From the NCBI GenBank assembly GCA_004563405.1, contig SFTH01000008.1, positions 1 to 64,000 of the forward strand: a stretch of 64,000 nucleotides of DNA. Reading direction: 5' to 3'. The notes below the pieces were generated by a model that did no database searches, had not been told where the DNA came from, and saw nothing but the letters and a program-made list of their open reading frames with translations. The translations under genes were made by a program, and so were the position numbers. The DNA is from a bacterium. Lineage in GTDB: Bacteria; Bacillota; Clostridia; Christensenellales; Aristaeellaceae. Shown one piece after another: positions 1 to 8,515 of the stretch (position 1 is its first letter; the number at the start of each line of letters is the position of its first letter).

Positions 1-1
1 G

Positions 2-1663
2 CGGAAGGCGTCCGGCGTCGACCGCCTCGCTGAAACCACGGACAAGCTCGCCGAAGATCCCCTGTTTCAGGCAGCCCAGATGGCCTGCCGCAGCATGGAC
101 GACATCAACCGGATCTTCTCACTGCTGCGCGCAAACGAGGATTACATCCAGAAGCACACACAGAAGCGCGCGGAGGAGGGCAGCCTCGAAGCGCGCGCCG
201 CCCGCGGGGACAGGAAGGCCCAGTTCAAACTCGCCGAGAGCTATGAGGCGGGAACGAACGGCATGCCTCAGAATCGCGCGAAGGCGGCCGAATGGTACCG
301 CAGGGCCGCGGAACAAGGCCTCGCTGAGGCGCAGTTCAACCTGGGCGCAATGTACGCCAACGGCAGAGGCATGACCCAGGACTTCACCGAGGCGGCAAAG
401 TGGTATCGCAAAGCAGCCGAGCAGGGCCACGCGCGGGCACAGAACAACCTGGGCGTGCTCTATGAAAACGGGCAGGGCGTGCAAAAGGACTATGCCGAGT
501 CGGCAAAGTGGTACCGCAAGGCAGCCGAGCAGGGACATGCGCTGGCACAGTACAACCTGGGCGTTCTCTATGAAAACGGCAGGGGCGTGCAGATGGACTG
601 CGCCGAGGCGGCAAAGTGGTACCGCAAAGCGGCGGAGCAAGGACGCGCGGATGCGCAGACCAACCTGGGCTATCTGTACGACAGCGGCAAGGGCTTCAAG
701 GAGAACGGCGCCGAGGCAGCAAAGTGGTACCGCAGGGCCGCCGAGCAGGGTTTTGCGTTGGCACAGAACAACCTTGGCATACTCTATGAAAACGGCAGGG
801 GCGTGCAAAAGGATTTCACAGAGGCGGCAAAATGGTACCGCAAGGCGGCAGAGCAGGGGCGCGCAGAGGCGCAGACCTGCCTGGGCTATCTGTACAACAG
901 CGGCCTGGGCGTACAGAAAGACTTCTCCGAAGCTGCAAAGTGGTACCGCAAAGCCGCCGAGCAGGGCCACGCCCGGGCGCAGAACAACCTGGGCGTGCTC
1001 TATGAAAACGGACAGGGCGTGCAGAGGGACTGTGCCGAGGCTGCGAAGTGGTACCGCAGGGCCGCCGAGCAGGGCCACGCGCGGGCGCAGAACAACCTGG
1101 GCGCGCTCTATGAAAACGGGCAGGGCGTGCAGAAGGACTTCGCCGAGGCTGCGAAGTGGTATCGCAAAGCCGCCGAGCAGGGCTATGCGGATGCGCAGAC
1201 CTGTTTGGGCTATCTCTACGACATCGGCCAGGGCGTGATGCAGGACCGCGCCGAGGCGGCAAAGTGGTACCGCAGGGCCGCCGAGCAGGGCCACGCCCGG
1301 GCACAGAACAACCTGGGCGTGCTCTATGAAAACGGACAGGGCGTGGCGCAGGACGGCGCTGAGGCGGCAAAGTGGTACCGCAGGGCCGCCGAGCAGGGCC
1401 ACGCGCGGGCACATATCAACCTGGGCTATCTGTACGACAGCGGCAAGGGCATAGCGCGGGACTTCGCCGAGGCGGTAAAGTGGTACCGCAGGGCCGCCGA
1501 GCAGGGCGATGCCAGCGCGCAGTATCAATTGGGCTTGCACTATGAACTTGGAATCGGCGTAAAGAAAGACCTCGACGCGGCATTGAAGTGGTATCACATG
1601 GCCGCAGAGCAGGGACACAAAATCGCCCAATCCTCCGAGGAATCGCTCTTGAGACGTCATTGA
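2..1663 (+). CDS. Sel1-like repeat protein, 5' end outside the window
   Basis: The reading frame is open from base 2 with no stop, so the gene probably begins before the window; the first in-window ATG is at 80 but has no ribosome binding site. The N-terminal 60 or so residues are charged and helical. They are followed by one irregular Sel1 unit and twelve regular 36-residue units (core A-x-x-x-L-G-x-x-Y-x-x-G, then A-A-K-W-Y-R-K-A-A-E-Q-G), and the protein ends shortly after the thirteenth. Sel1 repeats form TPR-like helical scaffolds for protein binding; no catalytic domain or signal peptide is visible. It faces the SPFH gene across a shared terminator, so a link to the downstream ESCRT-like locus is possible but unproven. 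Family call is secure, role unknown. Confidence 0.9.
   Translation, partial: RKASGVDRLAETTDKLAEDPLFQAAQMACRSMDDINRIFSLLRANEDYIQKHTQKRAEEGSLEARAARGDRKAQFKLAESYEAGTNGMPQNRAKAAEWYRRAAEQGLAEAQFNLGAMYANGRGMTQDFTEAAKWYRKAAEQGHARAQNNLGVLYENGQGVQKDYAESAKWYRKAAEQGHALAQYNLGVLYENGRGVQMDCAEAAKWYRKAAEQGRADAQTNLGYLYDSGKGFKENGAEAAKWYRRAAEQGFALAQNNLGILYENGRGVQKDFTEAAKWYRKAAEQGRAEAQTCLGYLYNSGLGVQKDFSEAAKWYRKAAEQGHARAQNNLGVLYENGQGVQRDCAEAAKWYRRAAEQGHARAQNNLGALYENGQGVQKDFAEAAKWYRKAAEQGYADAQTCLGYLYDIGQGVMQDRAEAAKWYRRAAEQGHARAQNNLGVLYENGQGVAQDGAEAAKWYRRAAEQGHARAHINLGYLYDSGKGIARDFAEAVKWYRRAAEQGDASAQYQLGLHYELGIGVKKDLDAALKWYHMAAEQGHKIAQSSEESLLRRH
320..1615 (+). repeat. Twelve tandem 108-bp coding repeats (Sel1 units)
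   Basis: Units start at 320 and every 108 bases to 1508 without a single indel, each encoding one 36-residue Sel1 repeat. Several units are nearly identical at DNA level (for example those starting at 428, 968, 1076 and 1292), which suggests recent duplication or gene conversion. The array is a plausible site of copy-number change and assembly error. Confidence 0.9.
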
Positions 1664-1704
1664 AAAGCGCCTTGCGGAGCGCAAAGCCGCGACGGAATTC
1701 AAAA

Positions 1705-1740
1705 GGGGGGCCTCTTCCACATTCGGAAGAGGCCCCTCGT
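1705..1740. terminator. Bidirectional rho-independent terminator
   Basis: A 12-bp perfect stem, GGGGCCTCTTCC (1707-1718) with GGAAGAGGCCCC (1725-1736), has a 6-nt loop. On the minus strand it is followed by TTTT; on the plus strand the T tract is weak. It lies between the convergent Sel1 and SPFH genes. Confidence 0.8.
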
Positions 1741-1764
1741 CTGTTTGGGTTCCGGTGCGCGCCG

Positions 1765-4700
1765 TCACAGGATCGGCGTTCCGCAGAACGGGCAGCTCTG
1801 CGCATGGGCGTCGATCGCCTGTCCGCAGGTGGGGCAGGGGCGCGTGGCCTCCGCGCCGGGCTGAACCGGAGCGACGGGCGCATAGCCGCTGGGCTTGGGC
1901 GACCACGTCGTCGCTGGCTGCACGCTGGGCTGAGAAACGGCGGCGGGCACCATCTTCTTCAGCGTGCGCAGCTTGCCGCGCAGATCCTTGACGGAATCCA
2001 GGATGCCGTCCACCTTCTTCTCCAGGTCGCGGAAGCGTCCGGCTTCCTCGCCGGTCATGCCGGCGGCGGCCTTGGGCTGGCTGGCGACCGCCTGCGCCGT
2101 CGCGACGGCGACCTCCGCATAGCGGTCGTCGCGGTTGCGGTCGATGCCCAGGCGGGTCATCTCCAGCGCGGTCTGAATCTCCAGCAGCGACTTCTTGAAC
2201 TCCTCCGCCCGATCGGCGAGGCTCTCCTCCCGCTTCAGCTGCTCCTCCATCCGCCTGGCCGCGGCCTGGGCCTCGGCGATGCGGGCGTCTGCGTCCGCCC
2301 GGGCCTGCGCCTTCTGCACGTCCGCGCCCTGCGCGCCCGCGGCGGTGTGGTATTGCAGCTCCGCGCGCAGCTTTTCGAGGTCAATCTCCCCGCCGCGCAT
2401 GGCGAGCTCGTGATCGTATTCCAGCTTCAGCTTTTCGATCTGCTGGGCCGTCTGTTCCCGGCGCTCCTGCAGGCCGCGCTCGAAGTCCAGCATTGCGCTG
2501 CGCTCCATGCGCGCCTCGTTGGCCTGGGTCTCGCGCTCCTTGCGGTCCTCGGCGTAGCGGCGGACGCGCTCCAGCAGCTCGGCCTCCTCGGCGTCCAGAC
2601 GGATCTTCCGCCCGGCGGTCTCGTAGTACCACTCGTCCTTGTCCCGCTGAATCTTCAAATCGGCGTCCGCCTGGATGCGCCGGACGTCGGCCTCGGTCTC
2701 GGCCCCGACGCACCTGCGCAGCCGGTCGTACTCGTCCAGCTTCTGCCTCCAGTCCAGATCGCTCTCGGCGATCTTACGCATGATGTCGTTCAGGGCGCGC
2801 TTGTTTTCGGCCTCGTTCAGCCTGCTCTCAAACTCCGCCCGCTGTTTGCGGCTCTGGGCGTCGATCTCGCCCTCCTGGGCGATGCGCTCCTCGCGGATCT
2901 TCTGATTCAGCTCCTCCTCGCGAATCCGGAACTTGCGCTTGTATTCCTCCAGCGCGGCTGCGCCGGCGCGCGCGCGCTTACCCTCGGCAATCTCGTCCAC
3001 CAGCGCGTCCAGGTCCGCGCCCTTCTGCAGCTTCGCGATCTCATACTGCCGCTCGCGCTCCAGCCTGCGCAGGGCGATCTCGTCGGTCTTGGCTGCGACG
3101 CTGTCACTGATCTCCTGACCCCGGATGCTCACGCGGCCGTCCTCCTCCATGACGAAGAGCACATGGTCGTTCTGCAGGCGGCGGATCTCGTCGTCCAGCC
3201 GCAGGCCGGAGCGGGTCTCCTCCAGGGCGGCCTGCTTGTCCAGGTTCGGGGAGGCGGCAACGGTGTCCACGCCGTCCATGTCCAGAGATTCCATCTCCAG
3301 TCCCCAGGCGTCGATTCTGGGCGCCATGCCGGCCAGAACGCTCTCCTTCAGCATGAAGGTGAAGCGGCTGATCTCCCGCACGTCGGCGTTGGTCTGGTCC
3401 ACGACGCTCTGGGTGATGCGGCTGAGCACCTCCCGGAACACGGGCTCGATCTTCCGGGCGAAGGCTTCGGTAACGGCTGCCTCTCCGGGGAAGCGGGTCG
3501 CCTCCATGAAGCCCTGCACGTCGGAGCCCGCAAAGAAGGTTTCCTCATCCCGCAGACGCAGCCTGCACAGCCCGCGGAAGGACAGATCCACATAGACGGA
3601 CTTGTCGTCCTTCAGGTGCACGCGTATGGGATTGGTTTTGAGGGAAAGAGCGGATTCCACCGCGCGCCGGACGGCCTGACGGCGCTGGGGCTGCTCCAGA
3701 TGGACGCTGAGCGCGTCGGACCTGACCACGTTCGTGGGCATGTTGACGCTGAAGGCGCTCAGAGCCAGGCCCTCCGGGCCCAGTTCCTGGTTGACGCAGT
3801 CCCGCGCCCGCTCCCGCAGCGTGAACACATACTGGTTTCGATCCAGGATGTCGGTGATGACGCCGCGGTCGATCTGCTCCTGGGCGGCGATCGCCAGCGA
3901 ATTCTTCAGAATGTCCTGCACCTTGCGCTGGAAATAGTCCTTCGCGCCGGTCTGGCTGATCTGCTGCTGCGCGACGAGGTCGCGAACCTCGCTGGTCTCG
4001 AAGAAGCGCGCCTCGTCCACGATGCGCAGGCGGCAGGCGCCGTCAAAATCGAGCTCGGCGTAGAGGGCGCGGTCTCCGCGCACGTTCACCCGCGCGCCCT
4101 TCACGCTCCAGTTGAATTCAGCCTGGGCGCAGGCGCGGATCTGGTCCGCCACCACGGAACCGCCGGTCTTGCTGACGTTCAGGGCGTTGATCCACAGGGT
4201 CTTTACGCACATGCCCAGCTGGGCCAGGCGGCGGTTCAGCTCCATCGTCAGCCGGTCGCGCACGTCGTTGGGCACAAACTGCTCCAGCGCCTCTCCGTCC
4301 ATGCCGTTGAGGCAGGCGTACATGGATTCACTGATCATGTCCCGCGCAGTCTGAACCAGCGCGCCGTCCTGGGAGCCGGGCGCGTCGTTTACGTCCATCA
4401 GGCTGGAGATCGAGACCGGTTTGAAGCCCAGATAGCGGGCGTAGGCCTTCGCGTCGCACACCTGCAGCACGATGCGGCCGTTGCCCCCGGCGCAGTAGAC
4501 GGCCGTGCGCTCCCGGTTCTGGAACTGCTCCACCGAAGCGCCCCAGTTCATCTCGGGCAGATCCTGCAGGATGCAGTAGATGTCGGTATTGAACACCGTG
4601 GAGGAATTCTCCATGGCGGCGTCGAACTTCTGGGTCCTTTCAAGCTCGGAGTCCTCCAGCAGGTAGCTTCCGGGCGCGCAGGGCTCCATGCAGCTGCCGT

Positions 4701-5238
4701 TCTGCAAAAACAGCGCGCAGGTACCCTCGCTGACCTGCATGCGGCTCTTGAAGGGGAAGGCCGTCTGCGGATGCTTCCAGATGGCCCGGTCCTCCTGAAG
4801 CATGCGCGCCACGTCGGGCAGGCGGATGTACTGCTCCGTCTCCACGCTGCTTCCGGCCAGCTTTTGATTGATGTAAACGGCGGAGAGCACCGTGCCGCAG
4901 ATGGAGCAGGCGCAGTCCCCCCGGCTGTCCTGGGGAATGGCGACCATCATGCCGCACTCCGGACATTCCACATGGCCGCGCACGCAGGCCTGCTGCAGCG
5001 TCTTGTGGCAGCTCAGGCAGCGGTTGTCCTCCGTGCGCTCCACCAGCTTTCCACAGTGGGGGCACTTTGCCGTCTCGAGACCCTTGAGCCGGATGGGCTT
5101 GTGGCACATGGGGCAGTTCCCCTTGCTGTCCTTCAGCTGCCAGCCCGTCTTGAACAGGCCGGAACTCCATCTGGCGGTGACTACGGTCCCACAGCTCTTG
5201 CAACTGAATAAGCATTCGTTGTTCATCAATTCAGACAT
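1765..5238 (-). CDS. Zinc-ribbon / tandem SPFH-like / coiled-coil protein
   Basis: The 1157-residue protein starts at MSEL, where GGGAGG lies 8 nt upstream; an earlier in-frame ATG overlaps the promoter. Residues 1-125 hold about five CxxC pairs (CKSC, CPMC, CPHC, CLSC, CPEC, CSIC), a zinc-ribbon array. About residues 130-640 look like SPFH/band-7-type modules: two clear units share a strand of pattern L-x-F-x-G-x-C-R-L-R followed by a long helical stretch. Residues 640-1060 are a highly charged coiled coil, and the C-terminus has a final ribbon (CPTCG...CPFCG). No transmembrane segment is evident. SPFH proteins oligomerise on membranes and often recruit partners, which fits its place beside ESCRT-III-like genes. 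It has its own sigma-A-type promoter. The SPFH call is by pattern, not by search. Confidence 0.75.
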   Translation of the reverse strand: MSELMNNECLFSCKSCGTVVTARWSSGLFKTGWQLKDSKGNCPMCHKPIRLKGLETAKCPHCGKLVERTEDNRCLSCHKTLQQACVRGHVECPECGMMVAIPQDSRGDCACSICGTVLSAVYINQKLAGSSVETEQYIRLPDVARMLQEDRAIWKHPQTAFPFKSRMQVSEGTCALFLQNGSCMEPCAPGSYLLEDSELERTQKFDAAMENSSTVFNTDIYCILQDLPEMNWGASVEQFQNRERTAVYCAGGNGRIVLQVCDAKAYARYLGFKPVSISSLMDVNDAPGSQDGALVQTARDMISESMYACLNGMDGEALEQFVPNDVRDRLTMELNRRLAQLGMCVKTLWINALNVSKTGGSVVADQIRACAQAEFNWSVKGARVNVRGDRALYAELDFDGACRLRIVDEARFFETSEVRDLVAQQQISQTGAKDYFQRKVQDILKNSLAIAAQEQIDRGVITDILDRNQYVFTLRERARDCVNQELGPEGLALSAFSVNMPTNVVRSDALSVHLEQPQRRQAVRRAVESALSLKTNPIRVHLKDDKSVYVDLSFRGLCRLRLRDEETFFAGSDVQGFMEATRFPGEAAVTEAFARKIEPVFREVLSRITQSVVDQTNADVREISRFTFMLKESVLAGMAPRIDAWGLEMESLDMDGVDTVAASPNLDKQAALEETRSGLRLDDEIRRLQNDHVLFVMEEDGRVSIRGQEISDSVAAKTDEIALRRLERERQYEIAKLQKGADLDALVDEIAEGKRARAGAAALEEYKRKFRIREEELNQKIREERIAQEGEIDAQSRKQRAEFESRLNEAENKRALNDIMRKIAESDLDWRQKLDEYDRLRRCVGAETEADVRRIQADADLKIQRDKDEWYYETAGRKIRLDAEEAELLERVRRYAEDRKERETQANEARMERSAMLDFERGLQERREQTAQQIEKLKLEYDHELAMRGGEIDLEKLRAELQYHTAAGAQGADVQKAQARADADARIAEAQAAARRMEEQLKREESLADRAEEFKKSLLEIQTALEMTRLGIDRNRDDRYAEVAVATAQAVASQPKAAAGMTGEEAGRFRDLEKKVDGILDSVKDLRGKLRTLKKMVPAAVSQPSVQPATTWSPKPSGYAPVAPVQPGAEATRPCPTCGQAIDAHAQSCPFCGTPIL

Positions 5239-5266
5239 CGTACACCCTCCCATGTTCTCTGGCAAT

Positions 5267-5295
5267 ATTTTACCATTTCGAAAAGACTCTGTCAA
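5267..5295 (-). promoter_or_regulatory. Sigma-A promoter of the SPFH gene
   Basis: On the minus strand TTGACA (5290-5295), a 17-nt spacer and TAAAAT (5267-5272) lie about 30 nt before the SPFH start. It sits immediately after the upstream gene's stop, so the SPFH gene can be expressed independently of the sigma-controlled operon. Confidence 0.8.
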
Positions 5296-5300
5296 ACCGG

Positions 5301-6905
5301 TCAGCGCTCCACGACGGTCCTTCCGGACGCGAGCAGCAGCTCGCAGCCCGGGTCAAAGGCGTTGCGCCCGATGCGCTCCACACAGGCGGGTATGCGCACC
5401 GAGCGAAGGCGCGGACAATCCGCGAAGGCGCGCTCGTCGATGAAGCGCACGCCCGCCCCGATCTCCACGCGCTCCAGCGCGGCGCAGCCGGAAAAGGCGA
5501 GCCGCGGCACGCGCTCCACGCAGTCGGGAATCTGAATCCGCTTCAGTCCGCTTGCGCAGAAGGCGCCCGCCCCGATCTCCTGAAGGCCGTCGGGCAGGCG
5601 GACGCCCTCCAGATTCGCGCAGCTGTAGAAGGCGTAGCCGCCGATGCGCAGGATGGAGTCGGGCAGCGCCACCTGGCGCGCGCCGCAGCGCTCCATTGCG
5701 CGCTCCGAGATGTGCCGCACGGCGTGCCCCCGCCAGACGGGCGCAATGCGCACGCGCTCCGCACCGCTCTGCAGCACCCGCCGGACCGTGACCACGTCCC
5801 GCTCCAGCGCGTACTGCACCACGCCGCTGTTCTCTACCTCGATCTGCGCATCCTCCTCCGCCGGCGCCGCCGCCAGGGGCGCGCCGCAGGCGGGACAGGT
5901 CCCGCCGTCCGCCAGCTGCTCCGGGGTGAGCCGGTCGTAGCCGCAGTGGGGGCAGCGGGCGGCGCGGGGCCGCTCCGAAAGCATCGCGACGGCCCCGCTT
6001 CTCAGCGCGCGGGCAACGTTTATGAGCTGACAGGGCTCCCCACCGGCGGCGATCCGCTCCCGGATGCTCCGGACGGACTGGGCAAAGCCCTCCTGACGGT
6101 AGCTGCACAGCGCCGTGGCCTCGCACAGCGCGAGGGCGCCGGAATCCATCATCCGCAGTATCTCCGCCGCATCCTCCAGCACGTCGAAGGCCGGAACCGT
6201 ATCTCCGGCGAAGCATCCGGCGGCCATGTGGCCGGGAAAGAGCAGCAGCGCGGGGGCCCTGCCCCGGCACCACAGCAGCGAGGCGAGCAGCAGGCTCAGA
6301 TCCGCGCAGCTGCCGCCACGGCTGAGGACATAGTGCATCTCCGAGATGCGCTCGCAGTCCGGATAGCGGGTGCGCACCGGCGGCTGATAGCTCAGCTGGC
6401 GCTCCAGAAGCGCATTGTACAGGCCGCGCAGCGCGTCCTCCTCCGGCGCGCCGGAGAGCGCCTCCGCCGCAAAGCCGCGCAACTCGTCATCCTCGCGGAT
6501 GTAGGCTGCCAGCAGAACCGAGCGCACGAAGTCCGTGGGGATCATCCGCGCATCCAGCACCTCGAAGTCGAAGGGCAGCTCGCACTCCCCGTCCGAATCG
6601 CAATAGACCAGCAGCCGCCCGGAATGGCGGCCCGGCTCCAACGTCCTGGGCGCGCACAGCGCCGATCGGAGCTCCCGCTCAATCTCCGCGGCACGGGCGT
6701 CGTCGCCGGACGCAAGCTCCCGCACCGACTTCTGGCGCACGCGCCGTCCGTCGATCTCGAGACTCAGGCGCAGCCAGTTCGCCCGGGTGCCGCGCACGTT
6801 CCGGACGTGCGCCAGCCGCAGAACCCGTGCGGCGCCGCTGGCGACCTCCGCCAGCACGAAGCAGGAACCGAACATGCAGTCCAGCTCAAATGAACCGATA
6901 CGCAT
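5301..6905 (-). CDS. Transglutaminase-like / zinc-ribbon / BspA-type LRR fusion protein
   Basis: Start is the ATG of MRIGSF, with AAGGAG 9-12 nt upstream; longer open frame runs into the preceding gene. The 534-residue protein has an N-terminal beta-rich part, then a transglutaminase-like core around residues 200-290: G-G-S-C-A-D-L-S-L-L-L-A-S-L-L with the candidate nucleophile Cys, followed by P-G-H-M with the candidate His. A zinc ribbon (CPHCGYD...CPACGAP) follows near residues 340-370, then four or five BspA-type leucine-rich repeats (LRR_5; pattern I-G-x-x-A-F-x-x-C-x-x-L) to the C-terminus. No signal peptide or membrane segment is seen, so it is probably cytoplasmic, unlike most BspA LRR proteins. 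Last gene of the sigma/anti-sigma operon. Whether it acts as peptidase or cross-linker is unknown. Confidence 0.75.
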   Translation of the reverse strand: MRIGSFELDCMFGSCFVLAEVASGAARVLRLAHVRNVRGTRANWLRLSLEIDGRRVRQKSVRELASGDDARAAEIERELRSALCAPRTLEPGRHSGRLLVYCDSDGECELPFDFEVLDARMIPTDFVRSVLLAAYIREDDELRGFAAEALSGAPEEDALRGLYNALLERQLSYQPPVRTRYPDCERISEMHYVLSRGGSCADLSLLLASLLWCRGRAPALLLFPGHMAAGCFAGDTVPAFDVLEDAAEILRMMDSGALALCEATALCSYRQEGFAQSVRSIRERIAAGGEPCQLINVARALRSGAVAMLSERPRAARCPHCGYDRLTPEQLADGGTCPACGAPLAAAPAEEDAQIEVENSGVVQYALERDVVTVRRVLQSGAERVRIAPVWRGHAVRHISERAMERCGARQVALPDSILRIGGYAFYSCANLEGVRLPDGLQEIGAGAFCASGLKRIQIPDCVERVPRLAFSGCAALERVEIGAGVRFIDERAFADCPRLRSVRIPACVERIGRNAFDPGCELLLASGRTVVER

Positions 6906-6931
6906 TGCGCATTTCTCCTTCTTCCGCGCGT

Positions 6932-7522
6932 TCAGAAGAACACGAGCTCCAGCGTGCAGAAGCTGTCCGGCGGCAGCTCGATCCCGACGCGCCGTCCCGC
7001 TTCCAGCGCCGCACGGCGGGGCTCCTCGTCCTCCGCCAGCAGGGCACATTCGCAGCGGGGCTCCCCGTCGCCGAGGGCGAGCAGCAGCTGTCCGTCCCTC
7101 AGTTCGAGGCAGAGCGCGCCGCCGTCGTCCAGCAGCCGCCGTCCCTCCTCCTCCGGGTTCAGGGCGTACTTGTTCGCGCAGCCCTCCAGCTCCAGCGTGT
7201 CGTCAATGAACGCGGCCTCCTCCGCGCCGCTGTCCACGCACACGCACAGCCGGCCCCGGGGGCCGTCCGCTGCCCGGACGGGACGATCCGCAGAGGCCAC
7301 CGCCCGGAAGGCGCTCTCCCCCGCGCGGCGCTGTTCCGCCGCGCCGGCCGCGGCCCGCGCCGCAGCCTGAAGCGCCATGCCCTTTTCATACAGATCCCGG
7401 CAACCGGCGCATCCGTTGACGTGGGCCATGACCCGATCCTGCAGGCGCATCCAGTTCGCGTCCCGGCGCTCCGCCGAAAACAGCGCCATCCAGTCCTGCC
7501 GGGAAACGTGTCCGCCGCTCAT
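6932..7522 (-). CDS. Zinc-type (ZAS) anti-sigma factor-like protein
   Basis: 196 residues; starts 3 nt after the sigma-like gene stops, with GGGAGG 8 nt before the ATG. Residues 33-45 carry H-V-N-G-C-A-G-C, the H-x3-C-x2-C signature of zinc-binding anti-sigma domains. The rest is an Ala-rich linker and a C-terminal beta-rich, acidic domain of unknown fold. No transmembrane helix is visible, so it would be a soluble anti-sigma factor. Tight coupling to the upstream sigma-like gene is the main support. The C-terminal domain is a candidate sensor or partner-binding module. Confidence 0.7.
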   Translation of the reverse strand: MSGGHVSRQDWMALFSAERRDANWMRLQDRVMAHVNGCAGCRDLYEKGMALQAAARAAAGAAEQRRAGESAFRAVASADRPVRAADGPRGRLCVCVDSGAEEAAFIDDTLELEGCANKYALNPEEEGRRLLDDGGALCLELRDGQLLLALGDGEPRCECALLAEDEEPRRAALEAGRRVGIELPPDSFCTLELVFF

Positions 7523-7525
7523 GCT

Positions 7526-8368
7526 CTATTCCTCCCTCTCATCCGCCAGATCCGATCGCAGCCGCGTCAGCATGCTGTTCTTGCGATTTGCCAGCGTTCT
7601 GGCCGTCAGGCCGTCGATCCTGCGCGCATGCCCGTCGCCGTCCAACCGCCGCATCAGGCCGTCCAGCGCCGCGCTGTCCACGCCGTACGCGCCCAGCAGG
7701 CGCTTCATCGCCCCCGCGACCGCCCCGACGCTCATGCCGTTGAGCTGTTCTGCGTAGGCCTCCAGGGACCGGTGCACGCCGGTCAGGCTCTCTGAAAGAA
7801 TCACAAAGCCCACCGCCGCGAGCAGCTCCGGCGCGTTGTTCAAACCGAAGAAGGCGCGGCACGCCTCCTCGAGCCGCTCGTTCATGAGCACGCGCGCCTC
7901 AGGCCCGTCGCGCTCCGAAGGTATGAAGTCGCCGACGCTTCCCTCGCTCCCGTCCGCCAGCTTACGGTCCAGCGAATCGACGGCGCGGTACGTTCCCCGC
8001 TGCTCTCCGGGAGAGAGCGCGTGCCTGCGGATTTTGTCCCGCACATGCAGCAGCGCGTGATACGCCACCCGGTGCGCCCAGGCCTGCCGCTTCACCGGCG
8101 TGTAGCGCTCCGGCGCGCCGCAGGAAGGATCGTTGAGGGGATTGCGCAGAAACGCGCCGAGCTTTTCCAGGGCGTACAGCACGGCCTCCTGCTTCGCGTC
8201 CTGCCGGTCCTCCGGCGTGAACATCGCGAAGGCGGACTTTTTGAGTTCCATGGCGACGATGGGTTCAAACCCCCGGTAGGCGAGCTCTGCCAGCCGCTCC
8301 CGGTCGCCGGACGCGTCGGCCTCCTTCAATTGAAGGAAGAACGCGTCGTCCCCAAAGCTGTAAGCCAT
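7526..8368 (-). CDS. Divergent ECF-like sigma factor (sigma-70 family)
   Basis: 280 residues. Residues 30-120 match the region 2 pattern: D-R-Q-D-A-K-Q-E-A-V-L-Y-A-L-E-K-L (like the D-x-V-Q-E-x-F motif), then W-A-H-R-V-A-Y-H-A-L-L-H-V-R-D-K-I-R-R-H (like the A-W-L-x-x-I-A-x-N motif). The C-terminal half is helical and ends in a basic N-R-K-N-S-M-L-T-R-L-R segment reminiscent of the end of a region 4 helix-turn-helix, but is longer than in ordinary ECF factors. GGGAGG precedes the ATG. It is followed by a zinc-type anti-sigma factor and preceded by one of three identical promoter motifs, consistent with autoregulation. A helical protein of another kind remains possible because region 4 is not clear. 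Confidence 0.6.
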   Translation of the reverse strand: MAYSFGDDAFFLQLKEADASGDRERLAELAYRGFEPIVAMELKKSAFAMFTPEDRQDAKQEAVLYALEKLGAFLRNPLNDPSCGAPERYTPVKRQAWAHRVAYHALLHVRDKIRRHALSPGEQRGTYRAVDSLDRKLADGSEGSVGDFIPSERDGPEARVLMNERLEEACRAFFGLNNAPELLAAVGFVILSESLTGVHRSLEAYAEQLNGMSVGAVAGAMKRLLGAYGVDSAALDGLMRRLDGDGHARRIDGLTARTLANRKNSMLTRLRSDLADEREE

Positions 8369-8386
8369 GCCGCACCTCCCACATCC

Positions 8387-8413
8387 TTAAACGTCCGTTT
8401 CGGGAAAATATCC
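8387..8413 (-). promoter_or_regulatory. Locus-specific promoter motif, copy 1 (sigma gene)
   Basis: On the minus strand GGATAT (8408-8413), 14 nt, then CGTTTAA (8387-8393), ending about 20 nt before the sigma-like gene. It shares GAAACGGACGTTTAA with copy 3. The layout resembles an ECF promoter (-35 GGA-rich, -10 CGT). The leader would be very short. Confidence 0.65.
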
Positions 8414-8439
8414 TTCCGGCGAAAAAAATTCTTTTTGGC

Positions 8440-8467
8440 GGATATTTTCGGTTTTTTGTCGTTGTAA
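8440..8467 (+). promoter_or_regulatory. Locus-specific promoter motif, copy 2 (rightward operon)
   Basis: GGATAT (8440-8445), 14 nt, CGTT (8460-8463) then GTAA, about 50 nt before the ATG at 8516. The spacer sequence differs from the other copies but its length is identical, and it faces away from copy 1. Confidence 0.6.
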
Positions 8468-8515
8468 TAGTAACACAGCGCATGAAAAAAATCAATTGTG
8501 AAAAGGAGGCGCGAC

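Noticed and set aside
320..1615. Regular repeats as a possible CRISPR array
   Set aside because: The 108-bp units are translated without spacers and encode Sel1 repeats.
119..1906. Long minus-strand open frame opposite the Sel1 gene
   Set aside because: It mirrors the 108-bp repeats in the opposite strand, has an implausible periodic composition and no ribosome binding site; the plus strand shows a known repeat family.
1588..5211. 1207-codon plus-strand open frame opposite the SPFH gene
   Set aside because: A shadow of high-G+C codon use. It matches no family, while the minus strand has zinc ribbons, a promoter and a ribosome site.
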